DNA of 64,000 nt from Patella vulgata (taxonomy: Eukaryota > Mollusca > Gastropoda > Patellidae), in assembly GCF_932274485.2 (NCBI RefSeq), contig NC_065880.2, positions 72,969,730 through 73,033,729 of the forward strand, in the 5' to 3' direction. Below are positions 10,761-25,937 of the stretch, piece after piece (position 1 is the first letter of the stretch; each line of letters opens with the position of its first letter). The notes beneath the pieces are model-generated. The model saw nothing but the letters and a program-made list of their open reading frames with translations, was not told where the DNA came from and made no database searches. Position numbers and translations under genes: made by a program.

Positions 10761-11439
10761 AAAATGAAAAGTGATATCGGGTGTTCTAGAAAGAGTAATG
10801 TCCTGTCCCGTACATGAGAAATCTCACGGATTATCAAAGAAGCAGTCTCGCGATATTTTAAGAATACCGGTACCGTATATTATCAGTATAGGGGTTGGGT
10901 AGTGGGTGTGGTGTTATTAAAGATGCTGTCTCACGATATTTTTAAAAACATCATATATTTTCAGCAGGGGTAGGACAACAGGTGTGGTAGTTATGGATTG
11001 TAGTGGCACTAAAACTATTCCAGAGATATGTAATGTCCGTCGTCCAGAGAGACTCAGGAATTTAAGAAATTGTTACCCTCCGACCGGAAAGGTACCTTCT
11101 TAGAGTACGTTTACTAGAAATACCCCAGTGTATTAATTGTGGCCCTTTTAAATATAATGCAGGATACTTAAAATAGGATTTAGCATTCACAGTCACTCAG
11201 TGATTAAGGCGCTGTCTCACTAACCACTAAAAGTCTCCGGGGGATATGACAAGGGGCGGGGACTAGTCGTATATGGATGCGACAAAAACCAAATATAAAT
11301 ACCTGCATTTGCCGACACGTAAAAACCCCATTTTATTAAGCTGTGCTGTATCTCTGGAGGGCCTCCAACAGGAGGAGATCACTGGTCTGCAGCCCATAAA
11401 GGCCATGGCTTATTCCGATGTATAGATTTCAATCAGATT
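10761..11439. other. Intergenic; single unit of the 44-bp minisatellite
   Basis: At about 10770-10830 there is one unit like GTGATATCGGGTGTTCTAGA, the same sequence tandemly repeated in an E4F1 intron at 43015-43245. Otherwise nothing was recognised. Confidence 0.5.
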
Positions 11440-11615
11440 TGACAATCACGAAGTTTATGAACCCACGTTAAAGAACCCCTGACAGTTTGAATTCGAAATA
11501 AATAGGCCGTAGTGCCGCTGTCTGTGTAAAACTTCACTCATGGCACATTGTATGGCGTATACCGGTCTTCATTAGCCCGGTGCATAACATAGGACGTTAA
11601 ACGCCATTTTATTTG
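11440..11615 (+). mobile_element. SINE-B 3' part, sense
   Basis: The body blocks 'AGGCCGTAGTGCCGCTGTC' and 'TCTTCATTAGCCCGGTG' end in ATAGGACGTTAAACGCCATT. Confidence 0.7.
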
Positions 11616-11834
11616 CTTTTATTTCAGACACTTAACGATAAATTCATAAGCTAGTCCAGATCAAGTTGACCTCTTACACTTCTCTTATTTTATGGACAAT
11701 TGAGCATTTTTAAGACACTCAAACTATGACCTTGACAATCTGGTCACTCTTAAAAGGGTTATTAATGTATGAAATATTCAGATTGCCAACTAAGTACATT
11801 CATAAATCTTTAATCTGGGTACAGAAAGAGGGAG

Positions 11835-12033
11835 AGAAATGGGGTTCAACGTCGACTCACACAAATTAGGTCATTTCGGGACTAATATTTCAATAAATAA
11901 ATTGAACGGATGGGTGTTTAGTGGGAGGACCAGAGAAACCCTCGAAATTGGACAGGCGGGGAATCGAAACCACGCCACTTGATTCAGTGACAGGTCTTAT
12001 GATATACAGTCCACGCCTTAAGACTATTCGGAC
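11835..12033 (-). mobile_element. SINE-A, antisense copy
   Basis: It starts GGGGTTCAACGTCGACTCAC and continues through TTAGGTCATTTCGGGACTAA to the inverse B box GGGGAATCGAAACCACGCC and an eroded head near 12030. Confidence 0.75.
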
Positions 12034-12071
12034 ACGCATCGAAATAACACTATATTGACAAATTTAACATT

Positions 12072-12533
12072 TTGTTTCGACATGAACAAATGAAGTTGCA
12101 GCCCCTTCTAAAGCTATATGACAAAGATCTATACACCCATTTTAAAGGGGTGTTACAGGCCAGTACTACCGGGACAACATCTTGGCAGTCCATGTTGTGC
12201 CGTTCGCACGACGTCATGGCCGCCGTTTCATCTTCCAGGATGACAACGCAAGATGTCACAGGGCCAGGATCGTTACAGGAAACCTCCAACAACAGAACAT
12301 CACCTTGGCCAGCACTGAGTCCCGACCTCTCCCCCATCGAGCATGTCTGGGACATACTTGGACAGAGGTTACGTCAACGTCAACAACGTCCTGCCAATGT
12401 CCAAGAACTTGCTGCTGCGTTGCAACAGGAATGGGACAATCTGGACCAAAATGACCTTAGACGTCTCATTAGGAGTATGCCACGTCGGATCAATGCTTGT
12501 TTGGCAAACAGAGGAGGATTTACCCGTTACTGA
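12072..12533 (+). pseudogene. Tc1-like (Tc1/mariner) transposase remnant, C-terminal half
   Basis: In one frame (near 12182-12300) the sequence encodes RRFIFQDDNARCHRARI, matching the second catalytic Asp block of Tc1-type DDE transposases. In another frame (from about 12300) it encodes LSPDLSPIEHVWDILGQRL, the block with the third acidic residue, followed by a typical Tc1 C-terminus ending in GGFTRY and a stop. The two blocks are in different frames, so at least one frameshift separates them. The DNA-binding N-terminus and first Asp are absent. A possible right end lies near 12730-12750 (CTTTTTTGGAATAG before a TA-rich stretch). It is not functional. Confidence 0.85.
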
Positions 12534-12964
12534 CTTGGTTGTGATGCTGTGGTAACTTTGCTGTTTGACCCCGGGTATCATTTTACCCTTATAATGGTCA
12601 GTCTGTGCCTTACTTAGTCTAACGATCATTTGGAATAAATCGATGAATGTGAACTTCATTTCATTTTGTCATTTGTTTCTTCGTCAGTTTCATTAGGTGA
12701 CTTTAATAACACTTAAAAATCAAATATCCCCTACTTTTTTGGAATAGTATATATATAGTAAGCAACACCAGATGAAGGGAGACTACGTGTGCATTGAAGA
12801 AAGGATTGTAAATATAGTGGCTAGATTTCTAAGAGGGCTGGCGATGGCGCAAATAACTTTCAAGACGACTTAAGGATATTAAAAAGGTGGACAGCAGCGC
12901 CCACTCCCGAGAATTTTTTTTGTGATAAATGCTACCCAATAAAACATGAATGCCTTGTAACATA

Positions 12965-13195
12965 CGTCAACAAATCCCCCCATAGCACACTGTATGGCGT
13001 ATGGCCGTCTTCATTTGCCCAGTCGGAGCAAAATAGGACGTTAAACCCCATTTCATTACCAGACATACACTACGAACTGCGTAAATAGAATGCGTTTACC
13101 ATACATCGAGTCCGGGCAAAATTTCTCCCACAGCACTGTATGCCGTATTCATTAGCCTATAGTCGGAGCAGAACAATACGTTAAAACCCTTTTTA
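12965..13195 (+). mobile_element. Two SINE-B 3' tails in a row
   Basis: The first (about 12965-13060) ends AATAGGACGTTAAACCCCAT. The second (about 13095-13195) has 'CGGGCAAAATTTCTCCCAC' and ends in a degraded version of the same tail. Both lack heads, as expected for 5'-truncated copies. Confidence 0.7.
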
Positions 13196-13384
13196 TTTAA
13201 TTACCATACATGGCATATTTACACACTAAATGCTGACCTCAATTATAATCATGTTTTGTTTTGATAATTATAATTACCATCAAATGAGGCAAGTAATATA
13301 AGGAATACATTGTATAGTTATTTTTGATTAAATGATCGAGACGAAAACTTGTGTAGTTAAATAAAAAACGTTAAAGATATCAAT

Positions 13385-18411
<5,027 letters not shown>

Positions 18412-18751
18412 TTTGGTTATTGATAATTAAACTGTTGTAAGTGTTGATGGTAAAAACTGAACAGCACTGGAGAACCTCAAGCTAAGACCTGTGTCGTCTA
18501 ATGTGAGAGAAGCGAATGACTCAAACTTGGGATTACAAAGTTTTGTATGATTGGGTTTGTTGTCCTTAGTAACCAGGCCGATTAAACTGATCAGTATTGA
18601 CAATCTCGTGTCAGAATGTTTTCGTAGGTGATAGCACGTTCTTCAGCTCATTAAAAATAATTCTCGGTCATTTAGACCACGTCGTCAGCTCATTAAAAAT
18701 AATTCTCGGTCATCTAGACCCATGTATTTACGCGTCAAACAAAGGATACCC

Positions 18752-18758
<7 letters not shown>
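18412..18758 (-). promoter_or_regulatory. Inferred alpha-tubulin 5'UTR and promoter region
   Basis: The sequence just above the inferred start codon should hold the 5'UTR and core promoter. I see no TATA box. A short direct repeat, 'CTCATTAAAAATAATTCTCG', occurs at about 18648 and 18690. Assignment is by position only. Confidence 0.35.

Positions 18759-18792
<34 letters not shown>
18759..18792. repeat. (GA)n microsatellite at SINE-A 3' end
   Basis: About 17 GA units directly abut the reversed SINE-A tail. The same GA/CT run is found at the tail side of several SINE-A copies (for example 23630 and 56430), suggesting it is part of, or seeded by, the SINE 3' end. Confidence 0.9.
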
Positions 18793-18795
<3 letters not shown>

Positions 18796-19045
18796 AACGT
18801 CCACTCGACACAAACTAGGTCATTTCGGGACTAACATGGTTTAATTTTATTTTAATAATTCGCATGTGCGTAGGGGTCTTTAGCAGTGGGAGGAAACCGG
18901 AGGACCCGGAGAAAACCCACGAGGTTGAACAGGCGACCCTACTCCTTGTCAAGTACAACCAGGGAATCGAAACCACGCCAGTTGACTCAATGACAGTCCT
19001 TATGATACAGCGCGCTCGCGCTAAACATTCGGACCAGTCCTGTAA
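18793..19045 (-). mobile_element. SINE-A, near full-length antisense copy
   Basis: It reads GTTTAACGTCCACTCGACAC, then 'CTAGGTCATTTCGGGACTAA', then 'GGGTCTTTAGCAGTGGGAGG', then 'AAAACCCACGAGGTTGAAC'. The inverse B box is GGGAATCGAAACCACGCC and the head lies near 19010-19040. This is a good reference copy for the family. The open frame at 18864-19079 is the SINE itself. Confidence 0.85.
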
Positions 19046-19115
19046 AAGACATACTGACGTTGATTTCTTTGACTTTTGACAGTTTTGTATGCGATCGGTG
19101 GTAGTGGACGTTAAG

Positions 19116-19489
19116 TTAAAGATACATTATGGTAGATTAAATAAAAGATTATGTAGAGGGAATTTGCTGAAAATTTCAGTCAAATTGATCCACTCTGAAC
19201 CGCGAATTTAGCGATGAATTTTCGGCTTAGCTTCGATCATCATTACTAAAGTCGGTACGATAAAAACATAGTTCACGATTATCCAGTTCATGATTAAATC
19301 ATGAATGAAATTTGAGCAACAAATCGGATCCTAATACAGTAAATATCGCAGGCTAGCGATGACATCGATAGTTGATTATGGTCTGGATAAGTTAATTGAT
19401 GTCTAATTAATAATTTAGATAACATTTCAGGCCTAAAGAAAGACCTGAAATAGGCAGATTTAGCTCTTGCATAATGTATGTATGTTTAA
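19116..19489 (-). mobile_element. MITE M1, copy flanked by TTAA
   Basis: It starts TTAAAGATACATTATGG and ends CATAATGTATGTATGTTTAA, giving TTAA at both outer ends. The interior matches the other M1 copies in reverse, including 'CAGGCCTAAAGAAAGACCTG'. It has no coding capacity. Confidence 0.7.
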
Positions 19490-19742
19490 GTTATCTGTGC
19501 CCCGGCGTATTTGAAAAAAAAAATAAACAAATAGTTTATGTGATGAATTTTCTTTATATTTTAGCGTTTGACACAGTCGCGGTCGGTTTTTGTTTTTCTA
19601 TTTTGTTTCCTTAAAGTTTCCTGTCAAAATAGTGCAGAAGTGATTTTATTGCATATCAGTAAATGTAAAACGTAGCGTAGTAGGTAGGCCTACATGTATT
19701 TAGTATGTTTAAATCCAAACTGTATGCAATCCAACCATTGGT

Positions 19743-19865
19743 TTACAGAGTTGATTTTGCGTTTGTCGTGTAAATAAAGGTCTAATTAATGATTTCTATA
19801 ACATCTGAAGCCTAAATAAAGACTTGCAATAGGCACATTTAGCTCTTGCATAATGTATGTTGAAA
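19743..19865 (-). mobile_element. MITE M1 end fragment
   Basis: It matches the end of the 19116-19489 copy: 'AACATCTGAAGCCTAAATAA' and then 'GCTCTTGCATAATGTATGTT'. The other end is missing. Confidence 0.65.
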
Positions 19866-19897
19866 TGTATTAGCATTCGTAGAGATAAGATGTGTAG

Positions 19898-21255
19898 GTG
19901 TGGACAGGGGCGCAGATCGCCAAAAATTAGTGGTGGGGACAGTCCATGCGCGGGCGACTGTTGGTAAAGAGGGGGGGGGGGGGGTCGGGGGTCCTCCCCC
20001 GAAATTTTTTAAAAACTAGACGCTCTAAAACGCACTCTGTGGGTAGTTTTAGCATCATTTTCTGGCAAACAATTCTAATCCCTGAGGCAGCAAATGATAC
20101 GAAATCTAATCTAAAGACAAATGTTCAAGTCACCGTTCACGATTTATTCTCTCATGTACGCTACAAGAACTAGAAATATTTACACTACTGAGATTCCAGC
20201 TCCGCCTCCATTCCCAGAAGTGTTCGATCCTAATAATAATTTAAAGAATATTTTCTTTAGAAATGTATAAGTGTTCATACTATATAACCGAACGCCGCTG
20301 GTGTGAGCTGCTAGAGGTGGGGGGGGGGGGGGCTTTTACAATTTTTGAATTTTTGTTACAAAATGGTGTCTAAATATGCATTCTCAGCGATTCTGAGGAG
20401 TTTTTACCAATAACAAAATAGTTCAGAGAGCAATTTTTTAATCGAAAAAAATATTCAATAAAGTGTTTAGTATATTTAAAACTAAAAAGCAGTACACTTA
20501 TATCCACTCTGCCCGTTTCTTTTCCCTTTGTCTTCTTTCTGGACTGCCTATGACAGGTTTTAAAAAATGTTTTTTCCGATAAATTTCCTAAATTTCTAAA
20601 CCATCTACAAAACAGCAAAAAATTTCACTTACATGTAATAATAAGTACACGATTCTTGGCTCAGCTTACTGTACTCCAAAACAATAAAGGGTTCGAGTCA
20701 TAAATTTTAGATTTAATTGCCTATATTCCACAGAGAGAGAGAAACCAGTCTTTAAAAATACGCTTATTTAGTATGGCAGCAAATCTAGCAATTAAGGGTT
20801 CCCCTGAAATACAAACTAAATCCTTTAGTTAGGTGATTTATCATTCAGTATACCAGATAAAAACAAAATCTCAGTTATTCCTTAACCCTTTAATACCCAG
20901 CGTATCAGATATGCACACCTACATGATATACATATTATTATAATCCCTATGGAATATTTTAATTATTTACTGTTATAATAAGAATTATCACTTATTCCCT
21001 GTTAAATAAAAATCGGTCACCGGGTGCAGCTGTACAACTTCAAGGACCCTGGCCTCAAGTGCCTGGGACCAACTCTACACTTTCTGAATGTCAATAAAAG
21101 CTCTGGAATGATTTCAATTTCAAAAAATAAACAGTAAGCAAAACATCGGAAATAAGTGGTGGGGACACGGTATATCATGTCCCCACCACTAAAAATATTG
21201 GTGGGGACGCGTCCCGGTGTCCCCACCGGGATCTGGGCCCATGGGTGTGGACCTC
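19898..21255. mobile_element. Decayed inverted-repeat element with GTGGGGAC ends
   Basis: The left side reads GGGGCGCAGATCGCC and then TTAGTGGTGGGGACAG. The right side holds the inverse, TGTCCCCACCACTAAAAATA and then GGGATCTGGGCCC. A perfect 13-bp hairpin (AGTGGTGGGGACA) lies at 21155-21167 and 21178-21190. G-runs occur at about 19971-19982 and 20319-20332. No transposase was found and the superfamily is unknown. The ends are approximate. Confidence 0.4.
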
Positions 21256-21332
21256 TCCTCGCTTGACCGAACACTATTTATTTAAAGGACTTCCTAACAT
21301 ATCTACCGGAATATTCAACAATCTCTTTAATC

Positions 21333-21683
21333 ATGTTTATCGATCTAGCAGCATGGAGAATTATTATAGGATCCTATCATCACAAAACTGCCGCTGTAAA
21401 ATGTAAGTCACCAATAATTAAAAGTTCAAACTTGACTCTGTCGGTTTTTGTGATATTTTCAATGTTATTAGTGTTCTGTGGAGATATCGAATCAAACCCT
21501 GGTCCCAGCACTAGACAAGGCACTATTTCCAGAACTGGGGAAGTGATATACCCTACCGGAGACCAGAACCACCCCCATACCAATGAATTGACAACCCTCT
21601 TGCAAGACATCAGAGATGAAATTACACAATTGAGGTCAGAAGTTCGTGAAATGAATATTAAAGAGGAGGTGACAAATATTTAA
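21333..21683 (+). CDS. LINE ORF1 N-terminal fragment with 2A-like motif
   Basis: The 116-aa frame has a hydrophobic stretch at about residues 34-48, then GDIESNPGP at 50-58 (21480-21506). That fits the 2A consensus D-x-E-x-N-P-G-P, where ribosomes skip one peptide bond before the last Pro. Residues about 85-116 are charged and coiled-coil-like, as in LINE ORF1 proteins. After the stop the frame resumes with more coiled-coil sequence, so the gene is broken. 2A motifs at ORF1 N-termini are known in some non-LTR elements of trypanosomes and sea urchins. Activity here is untested. Confidence 0.65.
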   Translation: MFIDLAAWRIIIGSYHHKTAAVKCKSPIIKSSNLTLSVFVIFSMLLVFCGDIESNPGPSTRQGTISRTGEVIYPTGDQNHPHTNELTTLLQDIRDEITQLRSEVREMNIKEEVTNI

Positions 21684-21843
21684 CAAGATATTGAACAACT
21701 GAAAACAGAGAATGAAAGAATTAAGCAAAGACTTGATGAAAGTGAAAACAGAAGAAAGGAGCATAATTGGATTTTTTATGGAATAAAAGAGAAATGTGGG
21801 GAATGTGGAAGACACAGTTTAAGCATATATTAAATATTATATT

Positions 21844-22430
21844 TTGTGTTGTATTAAATATTGGTGTAAACTATTGCGTATGCCCATAGACCGTTATCCT
21901 AAACAAGTATTTATTATGTTAAAACAATTAGACAAAGCCGGCAGGGTTAGTTGGGTGACAAAGGTCAGAATTATGTTATATTCCTTAGGACTTGGTTATG
22001 TTTTTGAAACTGAAATGATCGGCAATTTTAACATGTTTATAAGTCAAATTTAGTTACGATTATCAGATATAAACTTACAAGAATGGTCAGCTAAATTATC
22101 AGAAAGCAGGAATCTTATTTATTATCGAACATTCAATTAAAACACAGGAGAAATATTACAAAATTTAGGCTAAATCTATTACCAACATGTTTGAATTTGC
22201 ATAGACGGAATCAAACTACTTTTCCATTATGCCATCAATGTGATGGAGATTTATTTCATTTTATGTTTGAATGCATAGAAACGAAGAACATCAGAGATGT
22301 TTGTTTTGAACGTGTACATTTGGCAAATATCAGTCGTTGTAACTTCCTAAATCTGTCAAATTCTAGCGATCCTTGTATATTATTATCCATCTCCCATTAT
22401 ATAGAAAGGGTCACCAAGTATCATATATAA
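21844..22430 (+). pseudogene. LINE ORF2 C-terminal remnant
   Basis: The first block contains YWCKLLRMPIDRYPKQ and LDKAGRVSWVTKVR, typical of the region after the reverse transcriptase in molluscan LINEs. The second block (22191-22430) has a Cys/His cluster, CHQCDGDLFHFMFECIETKN, matching the C-x2-C...H...C zinc-like motif at ORF2 ends. In-frame stops separate the blocks. The catalytic FADD-type box is absent. Confidence 0.7.
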
Positions 22431-22640
22431 ATTGCTGTAAATAATTATGTCCGTCGCAGTTGATTGTTTGTAAATATAGCCTACTCAATTGCAACTACAG
22501 AATTATACTTATTTATACAGATATTTTGAAATTGAATCGCACCTTTTAAAATATAATTGTACATATCATTTTCTAGTTGATTCAAACTTGTAACGTTTGG
22601 TCTCTGACCTATATTACTGCAATAAACTTATTCTTATTCT

Positions 22641-23304
22641 TCTTATGTAAAATCCCAGGTAAAAACCAGGTTAGTACTTTGTCTATTGTACACGAGGCCT
22701 CGCCTTTATGAAGTAAAAATGTCAAATTTAAAATGTCGGGGAAAGCAATCTATTATCACTTCGATTTAATAGAGGGGATTTGTACTCGAGTCAGGCAGAA
22801 TTATATGCTTTATTGTAGTTGTATGTGGCAGAAATGTTATAAATAACAATAATCAATAGTTGTTTTGAAGAAAAAAATGTCATTCTTTCTTATTTCAAGC
22901 CCTATGTGATTAGCTTTGGGACTTGTCAGTTGGATCTATATTGTACCATCTCTTATCTCAAAACACATAGGGTTGAGAGATGGGGTTTCTTATCTTGAGG
23001 CCATGTATTTCTTCAAAATTTTCAAGGCCGCCTCTAAATGATACATCGTCTCAGGAACCAGGCAAACCCCCTCCTGCAAAAATTCCTGGATCCGCCCTTG
23101 ACATCCAAACAGAATTTATTGTGGACTATACAACCTTCCAAGACCTACAAAAACTATCCAAAAAGGGGGCCTTATTTGCCCTTCTAATTGACAGATTTTA
23201 GGTTGATGTTTCCTATATATTGTTTCAGTCACATACATTTGTTTTTAAAGCTGCGAGGATAAAAGGGGTGCACTTGCATTTATTTGGTTTGGCAGGCATT
23301 TGCT
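22641..23304. other. Intergenic, nothing firm
   Basis: A short piece near 23000-23100 resembles transposon-end text ('AATTCCTGGATCCGCCCTTG'). No coding or structural feature could be supported. Confidence 0.4.
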
Positions 23305-23529
23305 TTATTTAAGGTGAGTGGGGGGACTAGAACTACCATTCCAAGTTAAAGTAAAATCAGCACTGTGGTGGCGAGTTTTACTGCTTGATAAAATATAATT
23401 TCCAGTCAGAATCCGCCACAAATAAGTACCATTACCACTATCCGAAATTGAAGGAAACATGGTGTGAACAATTGAATCCATATTTCTTACCCTCAAAAAT
23501 AGGGATTCATGTCTTGAATTAATACCACA
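23305..23529 (-). CDS. Candidate 3'-terminal coding exon, gene unknown
   Basis: On the minus strand, a possible acceptor (TTATACTAG) at 23530 is followed by 74 open codons and a TAA stop at 23305-23307. The stop overlaps an AATAAA signal. The peptide starts with Cys and contains SDSGNGTYLWRILTGNY, with an N-glycosylation-type site and the look of an extracellular Ig-like strand. I do not recognise a family. No partner exons were found between here and the RNF2 3' end at 25938. Chance or an old transposon frame remains possible. Confidence 0.25.
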   Translation of the reverse strand, partial: CGINSRHESLFLRVRNMDSIVHTMFPSISDSGNGTYLWRILTGNYILSSSKTRHHSADFTLTWNGSSSPPTHLK

Positions 23530-23629
23530 CTAGTATAACAAAATCATTATGTATATAAAATTTACCTTGGGTACCTAAATCCAGTGCTGTTAGAACCAAC
23601 AGGAAAACCTTGTTTACTCAAGCAGGTTC

Positions 23630-23800
23630 AGAGAGAGAGAGAGATGGGGTTTAACATCCACTGGACACAAACTATGTAATTTCCGGACAAACATGGTTCA
23701 ATTTTATTTCATTAATTTGCTTGTCTGTAGGGGTCTTTAGCAGTGAGAGGAAACCGGAGAAAACTCACGAGGTTGGACAGGCAAACCTACTCCACAGGTA
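23630..23800 (-). mobile_element. SINE-A, antisense, head missing
   Basis: It starts with (GA)n and then GGGGTTTAACATCCACTGGA, continues to the 'GAGGTTGGACAGGC' block and stops near 23800. The tRNA-like head is absent. Confidence 0.75.
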
Positions 23801-23999
23801 CACAGAGTCAAGAAAGGCAGGAAATGTGGTTTAATATTTTGATCAATTTGAGACTAACAGATGTTAAGGAGGAGCATTCAGGTCAATTTTTTGAAGAATT
23901 CTATCTGGCAAGCTTTCTTTTACAAGCACTTGTCAGTGGTGCAGGAAGGAGATTTGGCAAGGAAAAGTGTCTAGTCATTTGGATGGGACAAAAAATTGG

Positions 24000-24155
24000 C
24001 ATGCATGTAAAACAGCCCCTGATAGTTGGAAATCGAAATTGGTGCAGGATGTAGCACTGTTTTCTGGTAAAAATTTGCCTATGGACAGCATATAGTGTAT
24101 GCATGTATGTATTAGCCTGGTTGGTGCAGAAAAGTAGGACGTTAAACCCCATTTT
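24000..24155 (+). mobile_element. SINE-B 3' part, sense
   Basis: It carries 'AACAGCCCCTGATAGTTGG' and ends AGTAGGACGTTAAACCCCAT. Confidence 0.7.
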
Positions 24156-24369
24156 AATTCATTACTTTATTGATATGGTCTGATAGCATGACATCCCTAG
24201 ATATTCCTACTGATAAAACATAAATAAATACATAGATAATGACAACAACATAGTATTATTTTTATGTATTATAATACAACAATGATAAATAAAGTAGGCA
24301 TAATGTATGAAAATATTGAAATTCACATCTCTTTAGACTCTTCTTAATTGTAGTGTCTGTATTTAAAGA

Positions 24370-24600
24370 CGCAGTGTGCCAGAAAGGCAATTAAACAGTT
24401 TCCAAATTTCACGAAATAAGGGTTGAAAAGTTTTCTTTAGAAACTATCAGTTAGAAATGTATGAAGATCATCTCTTTTGGTGTCTCTATTTGAAGATGCA
24501 ATGTACCAGAAAGACTATAGATTCAACAGTTTCGATATTTCAACTGAACAAAAATAAGGGTTGAAAAGTGCTCTTTAGACACCATAAATTAAAAATGAGA
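24370..24600. repeat. Two-unit tandem repeat, about 115 bp
   Basis: Both units share 'CCAGAAAG', then 'AACAGTTTC', then 'AATAAGGGTTGAAAAGT', then 'CTTTAGA', then 'AAAATG'. They are diverged. Confidence 0.6.
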
Positions 24601-24774
24601 TATCCTTCAGATGCTACAAGATGATGACAATAAAGATGGCGTTGTGAAATTGATAGAAAGTAATGTCAACTTTAGACTGCAATAACTTACATTAGGACTA
24701 ACTGATTTTAAGAACTTTTGGACCTGTAAGACTGCTGTTTATTGTGCATGTCTGAATATCTACATTTGCCTCTT

Positions 24775-24990
24775 AGTCTGATGAATAATCTAACTGTGAG
24801 GTTTAGATCATAAAGTCTGTCATTGAGTCAAGTGATGTGGTTTTGATTCTAAACTTGTATCTGGTAAGGTTTCCTCCCACTGCTAAAGACTCCTACTTAC
24901 AAGTGCCTTATTGAAATAAAATTGTACCATATGTTAGTCCTGTAATGAGGTTTGTGTTGACTAGTCTTATAACCCCATTTCTATTTCTCT
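24775..24990 (+). mobile_element. SINE-A, sense, partly duplicated with its flank
   Basis: The head is weak, but the body is clear: 'GTCTGTCATTGAGTCAAGTG', 'TTTCCTCCCACTGCTAAAGA' and 'TTATTGAAATAAAATTG'. The 3' third lies inside the 334-bp duplication that follows. Confidence 0.7.
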
Positions 24991-25578
24991 CTTGTATTCT
25001 GGAATATTGTTTCTTTGTAATTAATAGTTTTAAGCAAGAATATGATCAATACTTTAATGTGCACTAGGCATAGTGAGTCATTGGTTTCAGTTTTTCCTTC
25101 AACAGTAAAATAAAAAGTCAAAAAGATTTGTTTATGAGAAATGTATAAGATAACGGGAGGTAACTCCATTTAAGTAAAAAAGAAGACCCCCCCCCCCCAA
25201 AAAAAAACAACACAAAACAAACCCCCAGCTTAGTTCTAGCCTTATTGAAATAAAATTGTACCATATGTTAGTCCTGTAATGAGGTTTGTGTTGACTAGTC
25301 TTATAACCCCATTTCTATTTCTCTCTTGTATTCTGGAATATTGTTTCTTTGTAATTAATAGTTTTAAGCAAGAATATGATCAATACTTTAATGTGCACTA
25401 GGCATAGTGAGTCATTGGTTTCAGTTTTTCCTTCAACAGTAAAATAAAAAGTCAAAAAGATTTGTTTATGAGAAATGTATAAGATAAAGGGGGGTAACTC
25501 CATTTAAGTAAAAAAGAAGACCCCCCCCCCCCAAAAAAAAAAAACACAAAACAAACCCCCAGCTTAGTTCTAGCCTAA
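24906..25578. repeat. 334-bp tandem duplication, nearly identical
   Basis: Unit 1 (24906-25239) and unit 2 (25240-25578) differ by only a few bases and by homopolymer length at the C- and A-runs. It includes the SINE-A 3' part and its downstream flank. The 62-codon frames in both units are not genes. The low divergence points to a recent event, or to an assembly error at the homopolymers. Confidence 0.9.
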
Positions 25579-25937
25579 ACAAACATTAACAGCTTAGGAA
25601 TATTTACAAAATATCAAACCAAAATACTATGACTAAAAGCAAGAAAGTTAAATTAGATCACCCCAAAACAATTACAGAGGGTAGAAGGATGACAAACCAT
25701 GCATGATGATTGATAGATGGATGAATAAATTGAACATTTCAATATTCAATTACAATGTCTCTTATTTGTAATCTCTTTCTTCTTGGTAATTTCAGTCCTG
25801 TTACAAACAGAACTGTAGCCATATTCCATACAAAATATATAAACAAAAACTGATTACATGCACAAATATCTTCTTTCTTTAATATTTCAGAGTTCGATCT
25901 GCACATTGCTTTACATATTCATATCCTTTTAGGCTAA

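Larger units (their letters stand above)
21300..22640 (+). mobile_element. Internally deleted non-LTR retrotransposon (LINE)
   Basis: An ORF1 start with a 2A-like motif and a coiled-coil segment (21333-21780) is followed by the far C-terminal part of an ORF2 (21844-22430). An A/T-rich 3' end with AATAAA lies near 22622. The whole endonuclease and reverse transcriptase core is missing, so several kilobases were lost near 21790-21840. The ORF2 tail type is common in molluscan CR1/L2-like elements. The clade assignment is inference. Confidence 0.7.

Noticed and set aside
18540-18580. X-box (RFX site) upstream of alpha-tubulin
   Set aside because: The best match, reading GTTACTAAGGACAAC on the minus strand, has at least two mismatches to the consensus.
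24981-25503. Two nearly identical 62-codon frames on the minus strand
   Set aside because: They are the two units of a recent tandem duplication in AT-rich, SINE-adjacent DNA. No domain, and no other gene evidence.
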